The notes: a model not told the origin generated them from the letters alone. A stretch of DNA of 64,000 nucleotides from Pseudoscleropodium purum (GCA_963969395.1 OZ017798.1:7060173-7124172); one strand, 5' to 3'; shown: positions 50,546-61,488, numbered from the stretch's first letter. Numbers and translations are program-made.

Positions 50546-53419
50546 TTAAGACTGAGGAAAACTAGCCAAACTTTGGTTGATGACTTCGATTTGAGCAACA
50601 GGGATCTTGATCATACATTGTCGCGTATCCTTCCTAATCAGAGACTTCCACGCTGTTATAAGAGCGTCCGTGTGTTGCCATAATGGCGGTTCGCTTTCAT
50701 CAATTTTCCAACGCAAACCTCTGTCGCTATCCCATCCAGTGTAGAAGTTTTGAATGCTCTCATCTCTTGAAGTTGGACGGAAATACTGAATTAACACACA
50801 ATTTGTTTTTTCAAGATTGCAATTGGGATTAGACAAAGCCCTTGCAATCCAAATTGGATGACTATCACCATCTGCTGGTCGAACCGCTACGAAGTACCCT
50901 TCAAAGAGATCACGTCCCACCCTAAAAGATGGTTGTGGGCGACCACTCAAAGGCCCGACATATGCTTCATCTTCTCCAAACTCTTCGCGAACTTCACCTT
51001 CTTCATTTAGTTCATCTATTTGAGCTACTCGAATTCGAGTCGTCGGCCAAAAACCATCCTTCAAAAAAGTAAATGCAGGTACTGGATCTTGTAGCGCTAC
51101 CTTCACATCACGCCAGTAGTGTACCACATGTTCATAGCGCCTTCGACATTCACCACTGCTGTCCGCATTGTATAGGTTCTCCCAGTATTTTATAAATCCA
51201 GATATACCTTTCACAATGTCTTCAACGCCTTTCATTGACTTCAATGAAATTGGTAATGGTACACCACGTGGCCACAAACTTTGTCCTTGAGCATCTTCTT
51301 TCCACAACTTAATGCCTCTACCACCCTCCCCTAACCAATCCCCATCAGTGCACAACAACTTGTATTTCATAACAGGACACCCTGTTGAATCTAAATAGAA
51401 CTTTACTTGTTGTGGTCTTGTGTGTCCAACGAGCATGTCAGCACCATCTACAAATGCACCAGCAATGAAATTCTTGAAATCAGGCACCTCTTCTATAAGG
51501 TGAGGAATAGTCGGAGTGGAATCCACATCCATAAATGATTTCATCAACGCTGGCACTGTAGGGAAGTTCTCTTTCTTTAGCTGCATACTCCATCTTCCAA
51601 ATAGTGCATCAATGTCATCGTGCGTATGACCAACAATCATGAAATTCACATATACTTCACGAAAGATCTTGTTTGCAACAAGTAGGGACCAAAAACAAAA
51701 TACATATCTGTTTTTGTTGTCTCCAGTGGCATTATCCATCTGCATAATAAGAATAGGTGGCAATGGTGTCGCCGGAATTGAGGTTGTTGGGACTTCAGGA
51801 AGCGAACCTTTGCAAATCTCACTTCCCTTGAGCACCGCCTTAAACAAATTCGTGGACTTCGAATTCATAAACAACTCTCGAGACGACGCCTTTGGTGGCA
51901 ATTCAAGATCTCGCAACAACTTTGCCACAAAGCCAATTGTATAATTTGAATCATGGGGAAAGAGATCCAATCCATAATGTGCATACCGCACATCACCATG
52001 GCCATGCGCAATCATTCCAGTGACCGATACAGGCAACTTCATCAAGCCATCAGTGTCTTTACTCTTGTGTGAGAAAACCGGACAAGCAGTTTTAGAATGA
52101 TCCATCTTGTCATGCATAATTGTGAGGCACTCGTGCAGAGAAGTTAGCGACCAGAAACGATTAATATAGTACAAGTCCCGGTGAGCACGAGCAGTAGAGA
52201 GGTGATTGTCCAACCTCCGTTGCCACATCAAAGCACTGCTGGAACCAGCAAGAGCACCCTTCCTGAGCTCTTTGTATTTGTCACAAGTAGCACATCGCGC
52301 GAAATTGTCCCCGGGCTTCTTGACTTCATACTCCGGAAACTTTGAAGACCTGATCTTACTTAAATTTGAAGTTGAAATATCCTTCAATCCAAAAGCTGCA
52401 TTAAAATCATTGATTTCTTGCAACTTTCCCTTCCACTGAAAGGTAGAGGGAAGACACATGGAAACAACCTTCTCCCCAGACTTCATAGTTCGAGTACGAT
52501 GTGGCATATAATCGGCTTCTTTCTCAAGGATGCACTTCAATGAAACAGCAGCTTGTTGAGTATGTTTCCTCGGTTTTGACATTCCTGTATTACCATGTTC
52601 CATTGCTTCTCGATGACCTTTCACGTGTGTTTGGTAGCGAAAGAATGTGGATTGTGGAACCCCAGAAATATGCATCCAAGCTCGCATACAGACAGGGACC
52701 TCTTCAACTGTGACCATCCTTTTCCCACGGGAATCGTAATGATATTGTCTGTGGACATCCAGCTTCATGAAGGATCTATGCTTGAATGTAGAATTATAAT
52801 ACATGCGCTCACGGAAAGCCCGAATCTTCTCTCTAGGAAATGGTTGAACACAATTTCGACTACAACAAACTTTGCTAGACACTGCATTGATGGATTGTTC
52901 TGTAAGCAGAGCCTTCGACTTCAGAGAGGTTTCATGAGGCGGGTTTCTTGACGTGCTTGAATACTGTCGTATCGATGTAGAAGAGTTTGAGTTCAAGGCT
53001 TTCGCTTGGAGAGAGTTGTACCTATCTCGGACTTCGTGGTCATGAAAACTTGCTCCTCGATAGTGAACGAGTTTAATAGGCCAAGCTATGAGTGAATAAA
53101 TTTTCTCTCTTGAGATATCGACATCGGAATGTGACTTGGAAATATACACTACTACATGAGTGTCATCAAGGGGACCATCTGCTCCGCTGACAAGGTCTGA
53201 ATTTACATTATGGCAAGTACCTTCACCAACAAGTACTCCGTCTTCATTGAATAGGGTGACACATTTCATGTTCCATAACGAACGCGGAAGCCCTTCGCAG
53301 TCTGGTAAGTGCTCCATCATTTCCTCATGAACATGGAACTCCTCATCTGATTCATCCATCTCCCCGACTGGCATGCCAGTCGAAGATATATCACCAGAGT
53401 AAGACGAAGAACGGAACAA
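50546..53419 (-). CDS. Intact large DUF7869-type, DDE/RNase H-like protein (putative transposase)
   Basis: The frame is uninterrupted for 957 codons. The first codon at 53419 is TTG; the first ATG is codon 16 (53372-53374), so the natural product is probably about 942 aa unless an upstream exon joins. Seen along the protein: an acidic N-terminus (20-40); a Cys cluster (185, 186, 190); an HTH-like stretch around 240-270 (VCMRAWMHISGVPQSTFF); CATC at 376-379; HDKMDHSK at 436-443; MQMDNATGDNK at 559-569; VGHTHDDIDALFGRW at 596-610; and a Tudor/BAH-like segment at about 838-905 (FEGYFVAVRP...PIWIAR...VLIQYFRP). MDN plus GHTHxDID is what I know from DUF7869 proteins, common in transposon-like genes of plants and animals. 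D440, D562 and D601/D604 are candidate metal ligands (inference). Intactness beside a ruined hAT gene suggests recent activity or selection. Seven GC palindromes lie immediately upstream. Confidence 0.8.
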   Translation of the reverse strand: MFRSSSYSGDISSTGMPVGEMDESDEEFHVHEEMMEHLPDCEGLPRSLWNMKCVTLFNEDGVLVGEGTCHNVNSDLVSGADGPLDDTHVVVYISKSHSDVDISREKIYSLIAWPIKLVHYRGASFHDHEVRDRYNSLQAKALNSNSSTSIRQYSSTSRNPPHETSLKSKALLTEQSINAVSSKVCCSRNCVQPFPREKIRAFRERMYYNSTFKHRSFMKLDVHRQYHYDSRGKRMVTVEEVPVCMRAWMHISGVPQSTFFRYQTHVKGHREAMEHGNTGMSKPRKHTQQAAVSLKCILEKEADYMPHRTRTMKSGEKVVSMCLPSTFQWKGKLQEINDFNAAFGLKDISTSNLSKIRSSKFPEYEVKKPGDNFARCATCDKYKELRKGALAGSSSALMWQRRLDNHLSTARAHRDLYYINRFWSLTSLHECLTIMHDKMDHSKTACPVFSHKSKDTDGLMKLPVSVTGMIAHGHGDVRYAHYGLDLFPHDSNYTIGFVAKLLRDLELPPKASSRELFMNSKSTNLFKAVLKGSEICKGSLPEVPTTSIPATPLPPILIMQMDNATGDNKNRYVFCFWSLLVANKIFREVYVNFMIVGHTHDDIDALFGRWSMQLKKENFPTVPALMKSFMDVDSTPTIPHLIEEVPDFKNFIAGAFVDGADMLVGHTRPQQVKFYLDSTGCPVMKYKLLCTDGDWLGEGGRGIKLWKEDAQGQSLWPRGVPLPISLKSMKGVEDIVKGISGFIKYWENLYNADSSGECRRRYEHVVHYWRDVKVALQDPVPAFTFLKDGFWPTTRIRVAQIDELNEEGEVREEFGEDEAYVGPLSGRPQPSFRVGRDLFEGYFVAVRPADGDSHPIWIARALSNPNCNLEKTNCVLIQYFRPTSRDESIQNFYTGWDSDRGLRWKIDESEPPLWQHTDALITAWKSLIRKDTRQCMIKIPVAQIEVINQSLASFPQS

Positions 53420-53486
53420 GGAAAATTGACTTGAAAGAATTTTACAATTTCAGGAGGAGTGCATTCAGTGAAGTAAAGAAATGCAA

Positions 53487-53507
53487 TTCAGCGCGGTTCG
53501 CGCTAAA
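53487..53507. repeat. GC palindrome, copy 1
   Basis: Arms TTCAGCGCG and CGCGCTAAA around loop GTT, with one arm mismatch. It lies about 110 bp upstream of the first ATG of the DUF7869-type frame. Confidence 0.9.
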
Positions 53508-53964
53508 ATACAATTCCACAGAGAACAACACAAATAATACATACACATTCCAATAACATTGATTTTCATATTACTTTTACAGAGTTCGATTAAAAAGTAA
53601 TATCTACTTCCATATACTGGAATTTAGTAGAACACAAACCAAAAAGAAAATCACATAAATTTCTATCGATTTTCATTTTGAATTTGGAAGAAATGAAAAT
53701 CATGTATCTATAAAACATTTGTCCACCACAATTGTAGAGGACAACAGGGAAATAACAATTTCCCGTGTATCATAGTGAACTTAAATTTTGAATGAATTCT
53801 CCAAAATTTTGAATGGATTAATGAACAATCGTATGCATTTAGAGAGAATGCACGGAAGTGGAACAATGACATAGTACTGATTAAGTAAAAACACATGACG
53901 ACTTCACACATCACACCTGCAGGCATCCAGAAATTTAGTATTAAACGAGTATAGTAGAATGCAT

Positions 53965-53985
53965 TTCAGCGCGAGTCGCGCTGAA
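53965..53985. repeat. GC palindrome, copy 2
   Basis: Perfect 9-bp arms TTCAGCGCG/CGCGCTGAA around AGT. Outer flanks TGCAT and GTGCA extend the pairing with a single T/G mismatch (a wobble in RNA). Confidence 0.95.
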
Positions 53986-54180
53986 GTGCAATTCAATGAT
54001 CATTTTCCGACGACAGCGTGCATGAGAATGGAGGCCGTATTATAATACATAATGAAGATCAATAACATCATTTTCGTTGTATTAGCTATTAAGTAACATT
54101 ACTTCCCAAATATGAATCTGAATTCCTAGTCATCTTCGGACACTTCAGAATGCACGTAAATCTAGACATACATAAATGCA

Positions 54181-54203
54181 CATCAGTGCGAGTCGCGCTA
54201 ATG
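54181..54203. repeat. GC palindrome, copy 3
   Basis: Variant arms CATCAGTGCG and CGCGCTAATG around AGT, flanked by AATGCA and TGCATT, which pair with each other. Confidence 0.85.
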
Positions 54204-54293
54204 TGCATTTCATTCCACTACCATAAAATTCAATATCAAGACATATATTGGATTTCCCAAACATGACAACAAAATTGGGACACGATAATGCAT

Positions 54294-54314
54294 TTCAGCG
54301 CGAGTCGCGCTGAA
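54294..54314. repeat. GC palindrome, copy 4
   Basis: Perfect core arms around AGT. The pairing extends to 16-bp arms (AATGCATTTCAGCGCG on the left) with one T/G mismatch. Confidence 0.95.
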
Positions 54315-54402
54315 GTGCATTTCTAGTCCAAATCATGAAATATATTGCGTTTTATCAAGACTGGATTCTTGATCCATTTCAAACAGAATTCGTTGAATAC
54401 AC

Positions 54403-54423
54403 TTCAGCGCGACTCGCGCTAAA
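54403..54423. repeat. GC palindrome, copy 5 (loop in reverse orientation)
   Basis: Arms TTCAGCGCG and CGCGCTAAA with loop ACT, the complement of the usual AGT. This copy is therefore inverted relative to most others. Confidence 0.9.
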
Positions 54424-54507
54424 TTGATATGCTGTTTTCTAAATTAGTGGCGAGACTGACTTCATCTCTAATCTCGATTTTCTTCATTTAAAAATCAGGA
54501 CTTGCAC

Positions 54508-54528
54508 TTCAGCGCGAGTCGCGCTGAA
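54508..54528. repeat. GC palindrome, copy 6 (longest perfect arms)
   Basis: Perfect arms TGCACTTCAGCGCG/CGCGCTGAAGTGCA (14 bp each with the outer flanks) around AGT. The base pair that is T/G in copies 2 and 4 is C/G here. Confidence 0.95.
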
Positions 54529-54613
54529 GTGCATTATGCAATCTAGTTTCATAATGGGAAGACTTATAGGAACGTGTAGAAATGAAATTGAAAAAGACAC
54601 TGCTTGACTGCAT

Positions 54614-54634
54614 TTCAGCGCGGCCCGAGCTAAA
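54614..54634. repeat. GC palindrome, copy 7 (decayed)
   Basis: Arms TTCAGCGCG and CGAGCTAAA around GCC, with two mismatches; flanks GCA and TGC still pair. Confidence 0.8.
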
Positions 54635-54639
54635 CTGCA

Positions 54640-55420
54640 AGTAAGAGAATTACTCATATATCACTTCCGATTTAGCACTTCGACATCGTAAATTTCAAAC
54701 GTGTAAACCTCCTATTTTTAGTAATTCCGAAATTTAAGGAAAATTCCCATCGGACAATAATAGTCTCTGACCATTTGCAATCTCAGATCAAGCTTCGAAA
54801 TTGAAAATTCTTTGCAATGCAATTGACACAACATGGAAAGCGTATATGACAAGTGAAGACATGCGCACTGTAATTGTAGGGAGAGGAGTGACAGATGACA
54901 TAAACCTTGTCTATGCTAAATAAGTTACGAAAACTTCTATATTGACGAAGAAGGTGGAGTGCATTACAGGCGAAGGTGTGCGATGCAGTGCTTCCTCGTT
55001 GAAGGCGGCCGACGAGAACAACGTGATAGTAATACAGAGACAATTCAGAACTTCTCCACTAAACCAAACAACACAAGGGAAAGACGCCCACGAACTATGC
55101 AACGCTCACTGAAGTCCTTTCAGTGGAGGGAAAAGGTAGAAGGAGATGTCTGCAGTTGGGTTAGCGACGTACATTGTACATCCTGGCGGGAACGAAAGGG
55201 CGCCAACCGTATCCAAGATTTTGAACACATTCCTTCTAAATTCAGATGTCCCGAGATTCCTCATGCCTATGACAACTGTACATTGTAAAGCGTCTTCTAA
55301 TTCTAGATTAAACCACAGTCCCCACAATTGGTAGTGGGTGAGCTGCCTTTCCAAGATTCTGATTATTAATGCTCGTTGACTTCCAGCAAGTGATGTGTCT
55401 TTTTGTCATTGGGACATTGT
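54640..55420 (-). promoter_or_regulatory. Likely 5' region of the DUF7869-type gene (inferred)
   Basis: The stretch 54.78-55.40 kb is clearly more GC-rich than the AT-rich DNA beyond it. It lies upstream of the minus-strand gene and is separated from its coding frame by the palindrome cluster. It may hold a promoter and a non-coding or short coding 5' exon, which would put the palindromes inside a leader intron, as proposed for the gene at 60-64 kb. Minus frames here (for example 55106-55354, 82 codons) show no family motif. I could not settle on a donor/acceptor pair. Confidence 0.35.
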
Positions 55421-55424
55421 CCAC

Positions 55425-57140
55425 AACGGAAGGCGCAATTGCAATGCATACAGTGCGTTTTTTTATTTTCGTTTTTTAGCACTCTGACTAAAATGACTAA
55501 AGGGTGTTATTAGCAAGATAACTGTCAATTTGATTCTCCAAGTACGATGCCCTTACCGTATTTTGTCTTACATGGACTACTTAAAAAACACATACTAAAA
55601 ACTTTTCATTATTTATAGAGGAATGGAACTTTGTTGCAAAGATTTTGGAGTTCTTTTCGAAGTCGGAATTACTGTTTTTTTCTTATATTGAGTACGACTG
55701 CAGAGATGCCTTCTCCAGGTCTTCTGGTTTCATTTCTCCTGAAATGCAGAAGTCACGATATTAGTTTGTAGTACTAGAGCTTTTAAATTCGAAATTTTCT
55801 GACGATTTCATCCAAAATCTTACTAATTGTTTTTAATAGGCTTGGTGTAGAGAAAATAATTTTGGTGCAATTTCGCTCCAAATCGCCAGAAAAAAGAACC
55901 GTGCCCATTTAGCCTATAGTAAATTCGTACTTTGTGGTAAGGAATATGACTTCGAATTTTTTTCAAAATAGATCGATTTTAAGGTTATGTTTTCTTGAAG
56001 ATCATATTTTGCATTACAATTTAGGGTTTCATAGATCTTAGTAATAATATCTATAACAATGTTGAATGAGGTCAATTTCAAATGGTACCAAAAAATAGGG
56101 AGTAATTGTTTCATATACTTGAAATGTTCACATATCAAAAAAAAAGATACTGCATGCACCACCACATTGCATCAAGTTCTACATTTCTGTATTAAGTGAG
56201 TACAATTCTTGAATTCCTCATTCTATTTTTGTGGAAGGTTGAAAATGAATTGGTGTAATAGAATAGGAGAACACTGATTCGTTGCACTTTAGATGTTTGC
56301 GTGCCCCCACAAAATAAAATTCACTACCACATGCAAGAGACAATTCTTTCATCAAGTTCTACATTCATTTTCTGTTGCAATCTATGAGATTTTCATTTCA
56401 ATCTTTCAAAAGGTCAACATTATATGGGTGCCAAAAAAATTGGAGAGTTCTTGTTTGTTCTACTTTAGACGTTCATTTGTTTCAGAATATTGAAATGCAC
56501 TGCCACATGCAGGAAAAGAGGAAATTTGTACATACTGTTGATCCGTACAATTTTCTGTTTAGGATGATGTAAATGAAATTGAAATTGAAGACATGAAAAA
56601 TTTGTATGATTTACCTTCCCTTTTTATTAGGGTAGTTTTATTCATGAAATTTTATATTTTCACATTCTTATTTTCTCAAATGTAGTTGGTGCTAGGTTTG
56701 CTACACAATATGTATATTACTTTCATCAATTTTGCATGTAACAGAATGTAGATGAAAAATGTATGTCTAATTCTTATATGAAAAGATTGACATCCTCATA
56801 TATTACATTTGCAATTGCAATATACATAGACATTGCACTTGAAAGCAATTAAAGAAAACCAATTAAGAAGACATGTCAAGTGGCTTCTCTCCATATCTAC
56901 CAATAGAATAATCCAATGTTTTAAGCATTCAGTATATGAATGTATTTACCTTGATATGAAGTCAACTAAGATCCAACTTTTCCGTGAAGTACTTTCATTG
57001 TTTAAGATTGTTACCGTTTTGAACCTTTACTTGATATTTGAGATTCAAATTAGTAAAATGATGTAGTAATTTAAAGAAATGAAATTAATCATAATCCTAT
57101 AGTGCTATGCAAGATGGATTGTAGATATAGGTTTAGACAT
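55425..57140. other. AT-rich stretch, no gene recognised
   Basis: Phrases such as CATCAAGTTCTACAT (56172 and 56350) and CCACATGCA (56329 and 56507) are duplicated, suggesting an old duplication between about 56.04-56.20 kb and 56.30-56.52 kb. No palindromes of the GC family occur here. Confidence 0.4.
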
Positions 57141-57149
57141 TTTTTTGTT

Positions 57150-57520
57150 TAATCAAGACAACTTTTATTTCAACAACCCATATGCTGTAATTTATAAAGG
57201 TGAAAGCCCAAAAGACATGACAAAAACTAAAAAGAAGAGGTAAAAAAAAATAAAGAAGACTTAGCAAATAAAGTAAACCTTGGGAATTCATGACAAAACT
57301 AAATTTTTGCTAGTTGTAGGCCTTTTCCTACGCAAGAAAATTTGTATTTCAATAATCCATGTACTGAAGTTTAAAAATGGGAAAGCCAAAAACACTTCAT
57401 ATGATTAAATAAATAACTAGAAAAAATATATGTAGAAGTTGCAAATGAGGTAAACCTTGGAAATTCATCACAAAACGAAATTTTTGCTAGTTGTAGACCT
57501 TTTTCTATGCATGAAGAAGC
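57150..57520 (+). repeat. Two diverged tandem units of ~177 bp
   Basis: Both units contain TTTCAAYAAYCCATRTRCTG, AAAGCC, GTAAACCTTGG and AATTTTTGCTAGTTGTAG in the same order. The TAAACCTTGG anchors lie at 57274 and 57451. No coding meaning is seen. Confidence 0.75.
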
Positions 57521-57529
57521 ATATAAGTA

Positions 57530-60005
57530 CCATCAACTTTGTAGAGCTTTCTTGTTTTTGATAATTTAGATTGTTGTTGTGACACACCCTAGAACATGCA
57601 AGTATTTTTATGGGGCCTATGTAGAATTTATTGTAGATAAAAAAGATTTTTTAGAACTTTTCAATGATTAATCGGGACATGTTTGAGTTGAAATTGCATG
57701 ACTTTGGTGCGTTTTGTCTTGTAAAGTATAGTGAATTTGGAAAATTAATCATGTGGAATATTAATAATCAGAAATAGTAGACATGGCTTTTCAAAATAAT
57801 TTTTAGGCACTCTGAGTTTTTAATTTAAGAAACAACCATGCTTGATATTTTGGAATTCTTGACAACATCAAGCATATAATAAATGAATTGTCGTTATGAT
57901 TGAAATGAGCATTTTTATTATATTTTTGGTCTAAAATGGTGGATAAGGAAGTTAAAAAAAAAATTTCACGTAGAATTGATTTATGGATTCTAAACTTGGA
58001 AGTTTATGATGTTTAAAGAACTCATCATATTCAAAATTATGAAATTAGAGACTAAACTTAGTTTATGATTGTCATGACATGTAATGAACACCTTCTAGAT
58101 TTTTATTGATGATGAAAAGGAGACATGCAAGTTCAAAATAATATTTTAGCATTCATTTCATTTCTGGAATGACCACTAAGGAGTGGATGTAATTAAAAAA
58201 AATCATGAAGGTTGTATGAATAGAATGATTATACCTATTATTTAATGAATTTCATGAAATAGAATCATTATTAGTACTTTATAGATGTCATGGTGTGGAG
58301 TCATGATTACTTTCTAGTTTCTACAAAGTGAAGCCTTCAAATTTTATTGTATTTTAGTTTATTATTCTAAGTGACCTACAATGTTATAGAATTTGTATGT
58401 AAAAGGTCTTATAATTATAATTGAAAATATTTAAATATTTAGGGAGTTGGCATGCAGGAAAGAAACAAAATAATACTATGTCTTCTTAAATTTTACATAC
58501 ATGGAATTCTTGTTTTTTCACTTTGTTGTACTTTTTTTTTTAAACCACAATGTCTTAGAAATTCAATGTAAAGCCATTTAAAAACTAACCATACATCTTT
58601 GAAATAATTACTCAAAATTGAATGATTTTATAGCAACTTCATTCATATTTCTTTCATTCACTTGTAATTAGATAATGAAGTCAAATGATTCATAATCAAA
58701 ATATTTTTTTCTTAAACTTGATTTTGTATTGTCCTACAATGCTATGGAAGATGCAAAAAAAAACCTGCAAAAAAGTTGTGATATTTTTAGGAATTGGCAT
58801 CCTACAAAATAATGAATAAATTTTATTTTTTTATCCACATTGAAATATTCACTTTGATTTGGTTGTAATTATTCACTCTAAAACCACAATGAACATACAA
58901 TTTATAACCAAATGGATTCTAAATAATTAGAATTGTTACAATTTATGGAAATTGTATTCATATCGTTCTTCACTCTAAACTTGTTATTTGAGATTCAAAT
59001 TAAAAAAGATCTTAGGAATTTAAAAGAATGAAATGAATAAAATTATCAAACAATGCCATGCAAAATAGATGGAAACCCCCCCAATGAAGTTGTATGAAAT
59101 AGCAAAGAGTTTAGATTAAAAACAATTTTTAAAAATTGAAATTTGTCATTGAATTGATTTACACAAGTATTTAAATCAATTGAATGAATATTGAAGTAAC
59201 CATTGAATGATTGTTGCATTTAATGGTGCCTACTTATTTAAATGTTGATACTTTTTACAAAAATAATTAAAGTAAGTCAATCTTTTCTATGAAAATAATT
59301 TAATTAAAAAGTTCTTTTTTCAATGGGATAGTGTTTGCAAAGGATAAGAACACTCCAAATTCATAAAAAATAATTCTTAAAATGACTTGTGATTAAAATA
59401 ATAAATTCTTCTATCTTTTGTGTTACTTTCAAGCATGCATTCCATTCAAAAAGTAGTTAAGCTCTTTCTAAACAATTGCACAATAAGACCCCTCAACCAA
59501 ATGCAATTGTTATTTGTGGACTATGAATTTTATATTAAAAGAATACTAATATTGATTGTATATCCCTAACACATAAATATACTTTCTAATTTTGAAAGCA
59601 AAATTTTTTGGCTAGAACAATTAAAAAATTAAACAAATTCCTCCATATTGTAATCTAAAGCACTAATTTAGTGTCAAACATCGACAAAATTAAAAATGTG
59701 GGCCAACAAAGTTCTCTATATTCGGTGTAAACATTATACTACAATTTGTGTATGAAGAATAATAATGATACGCACTTGAAAGAGTTGTGTGAACCTCAAC
59801 ATGTTATTAAGGATACATAACAAAACCTATTAAGAAGTTATATATGAAACCTAAATGGTAGAATTACTATATGAGATCCTAAACTACAATAAGGGGTTAC
59901 AATATGAATCCAAAGATTTGAAGTATTTTTGGGTGAAAACAATAATTAAAAATTGTTATGGCATAGTTATTAATATCTTTGTAGTAAGAATAATTATTAT
60001 TCAAT
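57530..60005. other. AT-rich stretch, no gene recognised
   Basis: This is a long AT-rich segment with short motif-free frames, separating the two gene regions of the right part of the window. Confidence 0.45.
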
Positions 60006-60010
60006 GTTAT

Positions 60011-60187
60011 GGGAAGGCGGGTATGGGAAGTTAGGATCAGGCGGGTATGGGAAGGCGGGTATGGGAAGTTAGGATCAGGCGGGTATGGGAAGGCGGGTAT
60101 GGGAAGTTAGGATCAGGCGGGTATGAGAAAGGCGGGTACGGGAGGGTCTGGGAAGGCGGGTACGGGAGGGAAGGCGGGTACGGGATT
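60011..60187 (+). repeat. G-rich minisatellite, 38-bp unit, about three full copies plus scrambled end
   Basis: The unit is two copies of GGCGGGTATGGGAA followed by GTTAGGATCA. The GGATCA anchors at 60034, 60072 and 60110 are exactly 38 bp apart. The right end decays into GGCGGGTACGGGAGG variants. Many GGG runs on the plus strand could form G-quadruplexes. It lies directly before the putative 5' region of the ParB-like gene. Confidence 0.9.
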
Positions 60188-60189
60188 AG

Positions 60190-61127
60190 GTGAGTGGCCG
60201 CTAGGGTTTGCATTCCGCTGTGCCGCTTTTTTTTTTGTCTCGCTCCTCGTCTCGCTCCTCTGTGCCGCTCCTCTGTGCCGCTCCTCTGTGCTGCTCTTCT
60301 GTGCCGGTCCTTGTCGCCACTCCAATTGGCATTCAGTTAGGGTTTTGCTCCGGAAGCAACGAGTCTGTTTGTGCGTGATCAGTCTCCTGTAGTCTTCAGT
60401 GTAGATTGCATTGGCATTCGGTGACGGATTTTTCGGTTCGAGAGCGGTACGAGGCTTTGATATTCCGTGTATAGTGAGGATTTCGTGGAGCACGCTCGAA
60501 AACTGCGTGCAGGGACGGAGCATTGCCTTGGATTGGTGGTGGTTTAGTTCTCAGGTACTTCGGTTTTGCTTCGACTTTGAGTATTGGTTGTGGTCGTGCT
60601 GGTCCTCCTTGTGCTTGTTTTTTTACTTTGTTTTGCTCTGTATTTTTTCTTTCATTTTCATCCTTGCTTCTCACTTCATAAGCAATCACTTTATTGTTTG
60701 TGTTCAGTTGTTTTCATTGTTTTCATGCTTCTTGTTTCGATCCGACGTCTGCATGTAATTTACTGATTACGAGACTTTGGAATTTTCAGAATAAATTGCT
60801 GGATTGCGTGCAGCGAGTTACGATTGGCACTTCGGTAAGTTTGCTGAGGTTTTGCTTTCATTCCTCTTTGTTTATTGTATGTTGTTTCTGTTTTCTTGTT
60901 TATTGTATGTTGTTTATTGTATCTTGTTTATTGTATGTTGTTTCTGTTTTCAGAGTTTCTTGATCAAGTCAGCAGCGCTTGATCAACAGTAGTTCATAAT
61001 TCAGGGTTTAGGGTTTAAGGGTTTAGGGTTTAGGGTTTAGGGTTCCTGGCTCTTAGTGCTCGTTCGTGTGTGACCTGTGCAGTTCTGTAGAGCAAATCTC
61101 CAGTGCAAATCCGAACTTCCATTCCAG
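60190..61127 (+). promoter_or_regulatory. Putative promoter and spliced 5' exons of the ParB-like gene
   Basis: The block starts with a GC-rich, pyrimidine-rich leader with CTCTGTGCCGCTC repeats and telo-box-like AGGGTTT motifs (60201 and 60340), as in plant housekeeping promoters. Splice signals are good: CTCAG/GTACTT (donor at 60555), TTTTCAG (acceptor ending 60789), CTTCG/GTAAGT (donor at 60835), CTGTTTTCAG (acceptor ending 60953) and TTCCAG/GTACTT (donor at 61128). These give candidate exons ending at 60554, 60790-60834 and 60954-61127. They contain no long common frame, so they may be untranslated. The next acceptor could be TTCAAG (ending 62095) or CTGCAG (ending 62104), which would place five palindromes in one intron. 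This is a prediction from signals only. Confidence 0.5.
61004..61044 (+). repeat. Interstitial plant telomere repeat, ~6 units of GGGTTTA
   Basis: Six consecutive GGGTTTA units with one extra A after the second and a CC ending lie within the candidate exon 60954-61127. Short arrays of this kind are common near plant gene starts as telo-box motifs. Nothing suggests a chromosome end. Confidence 0.9.
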
Positions 61128-61353
61128 GTACTTGCCGTCATCCCTTTTTTTCCCCCTTCTGCAATATGATCTGCAATGCTTCTCTGTAGTTACAGTGTTG
61201 GTGTTGACTTTTTAGATAGAGAAGTAAGCATTCTGATAGAAGTAGTAACCCTAGCCCTAAACCTTCAGATGAATATGGGCAAACCCTGAAATGAAAGCAA
61301 TGAAAGAGGAATTTACCAAACTAGAATCCATTCTGAATCCTAGCATTTGTCAT

Positions 61354-61374
61354 TTCAGCGCGGCTCGCGCTGAA
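61354..61374. repeat. GC palindrome, copy 8
   Basis: Perfect arms TTCAGCGCG/CGCGCTGAA around GCT; it lies in the putative leader intron. Confidence 0.95.
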
Positions 61375-61488
61375 ACGACACATGCTCCACTATTAACTAA
61401 CGTCGCAGACGTTAGTTCATAAACTTAACTAGAACTCACGAACAACGGTTGCACAGGTATGACATGCTGTATATAAGATGCACGACAG

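Noticed and set aside
51639..52951. Plus-strand frames opposite the DUF7869-type gene
   Set aside because: They are antisense shadows of a long, motif-bearing minus-strand frame.
60113..60523. 136-codon minus frame over the minisatellite and leader
   Set aside because: Its proline-rich part (PNPVPAFPPVPAF) is simply the repeat translated. It opposes the better supported plus-strand leader.
61004..61044. Chromosome end suggested by TTTAGGG units
   Set aside because: There are only about six units, with gene-like sequence continuing on both sides; it is an interstitial array.
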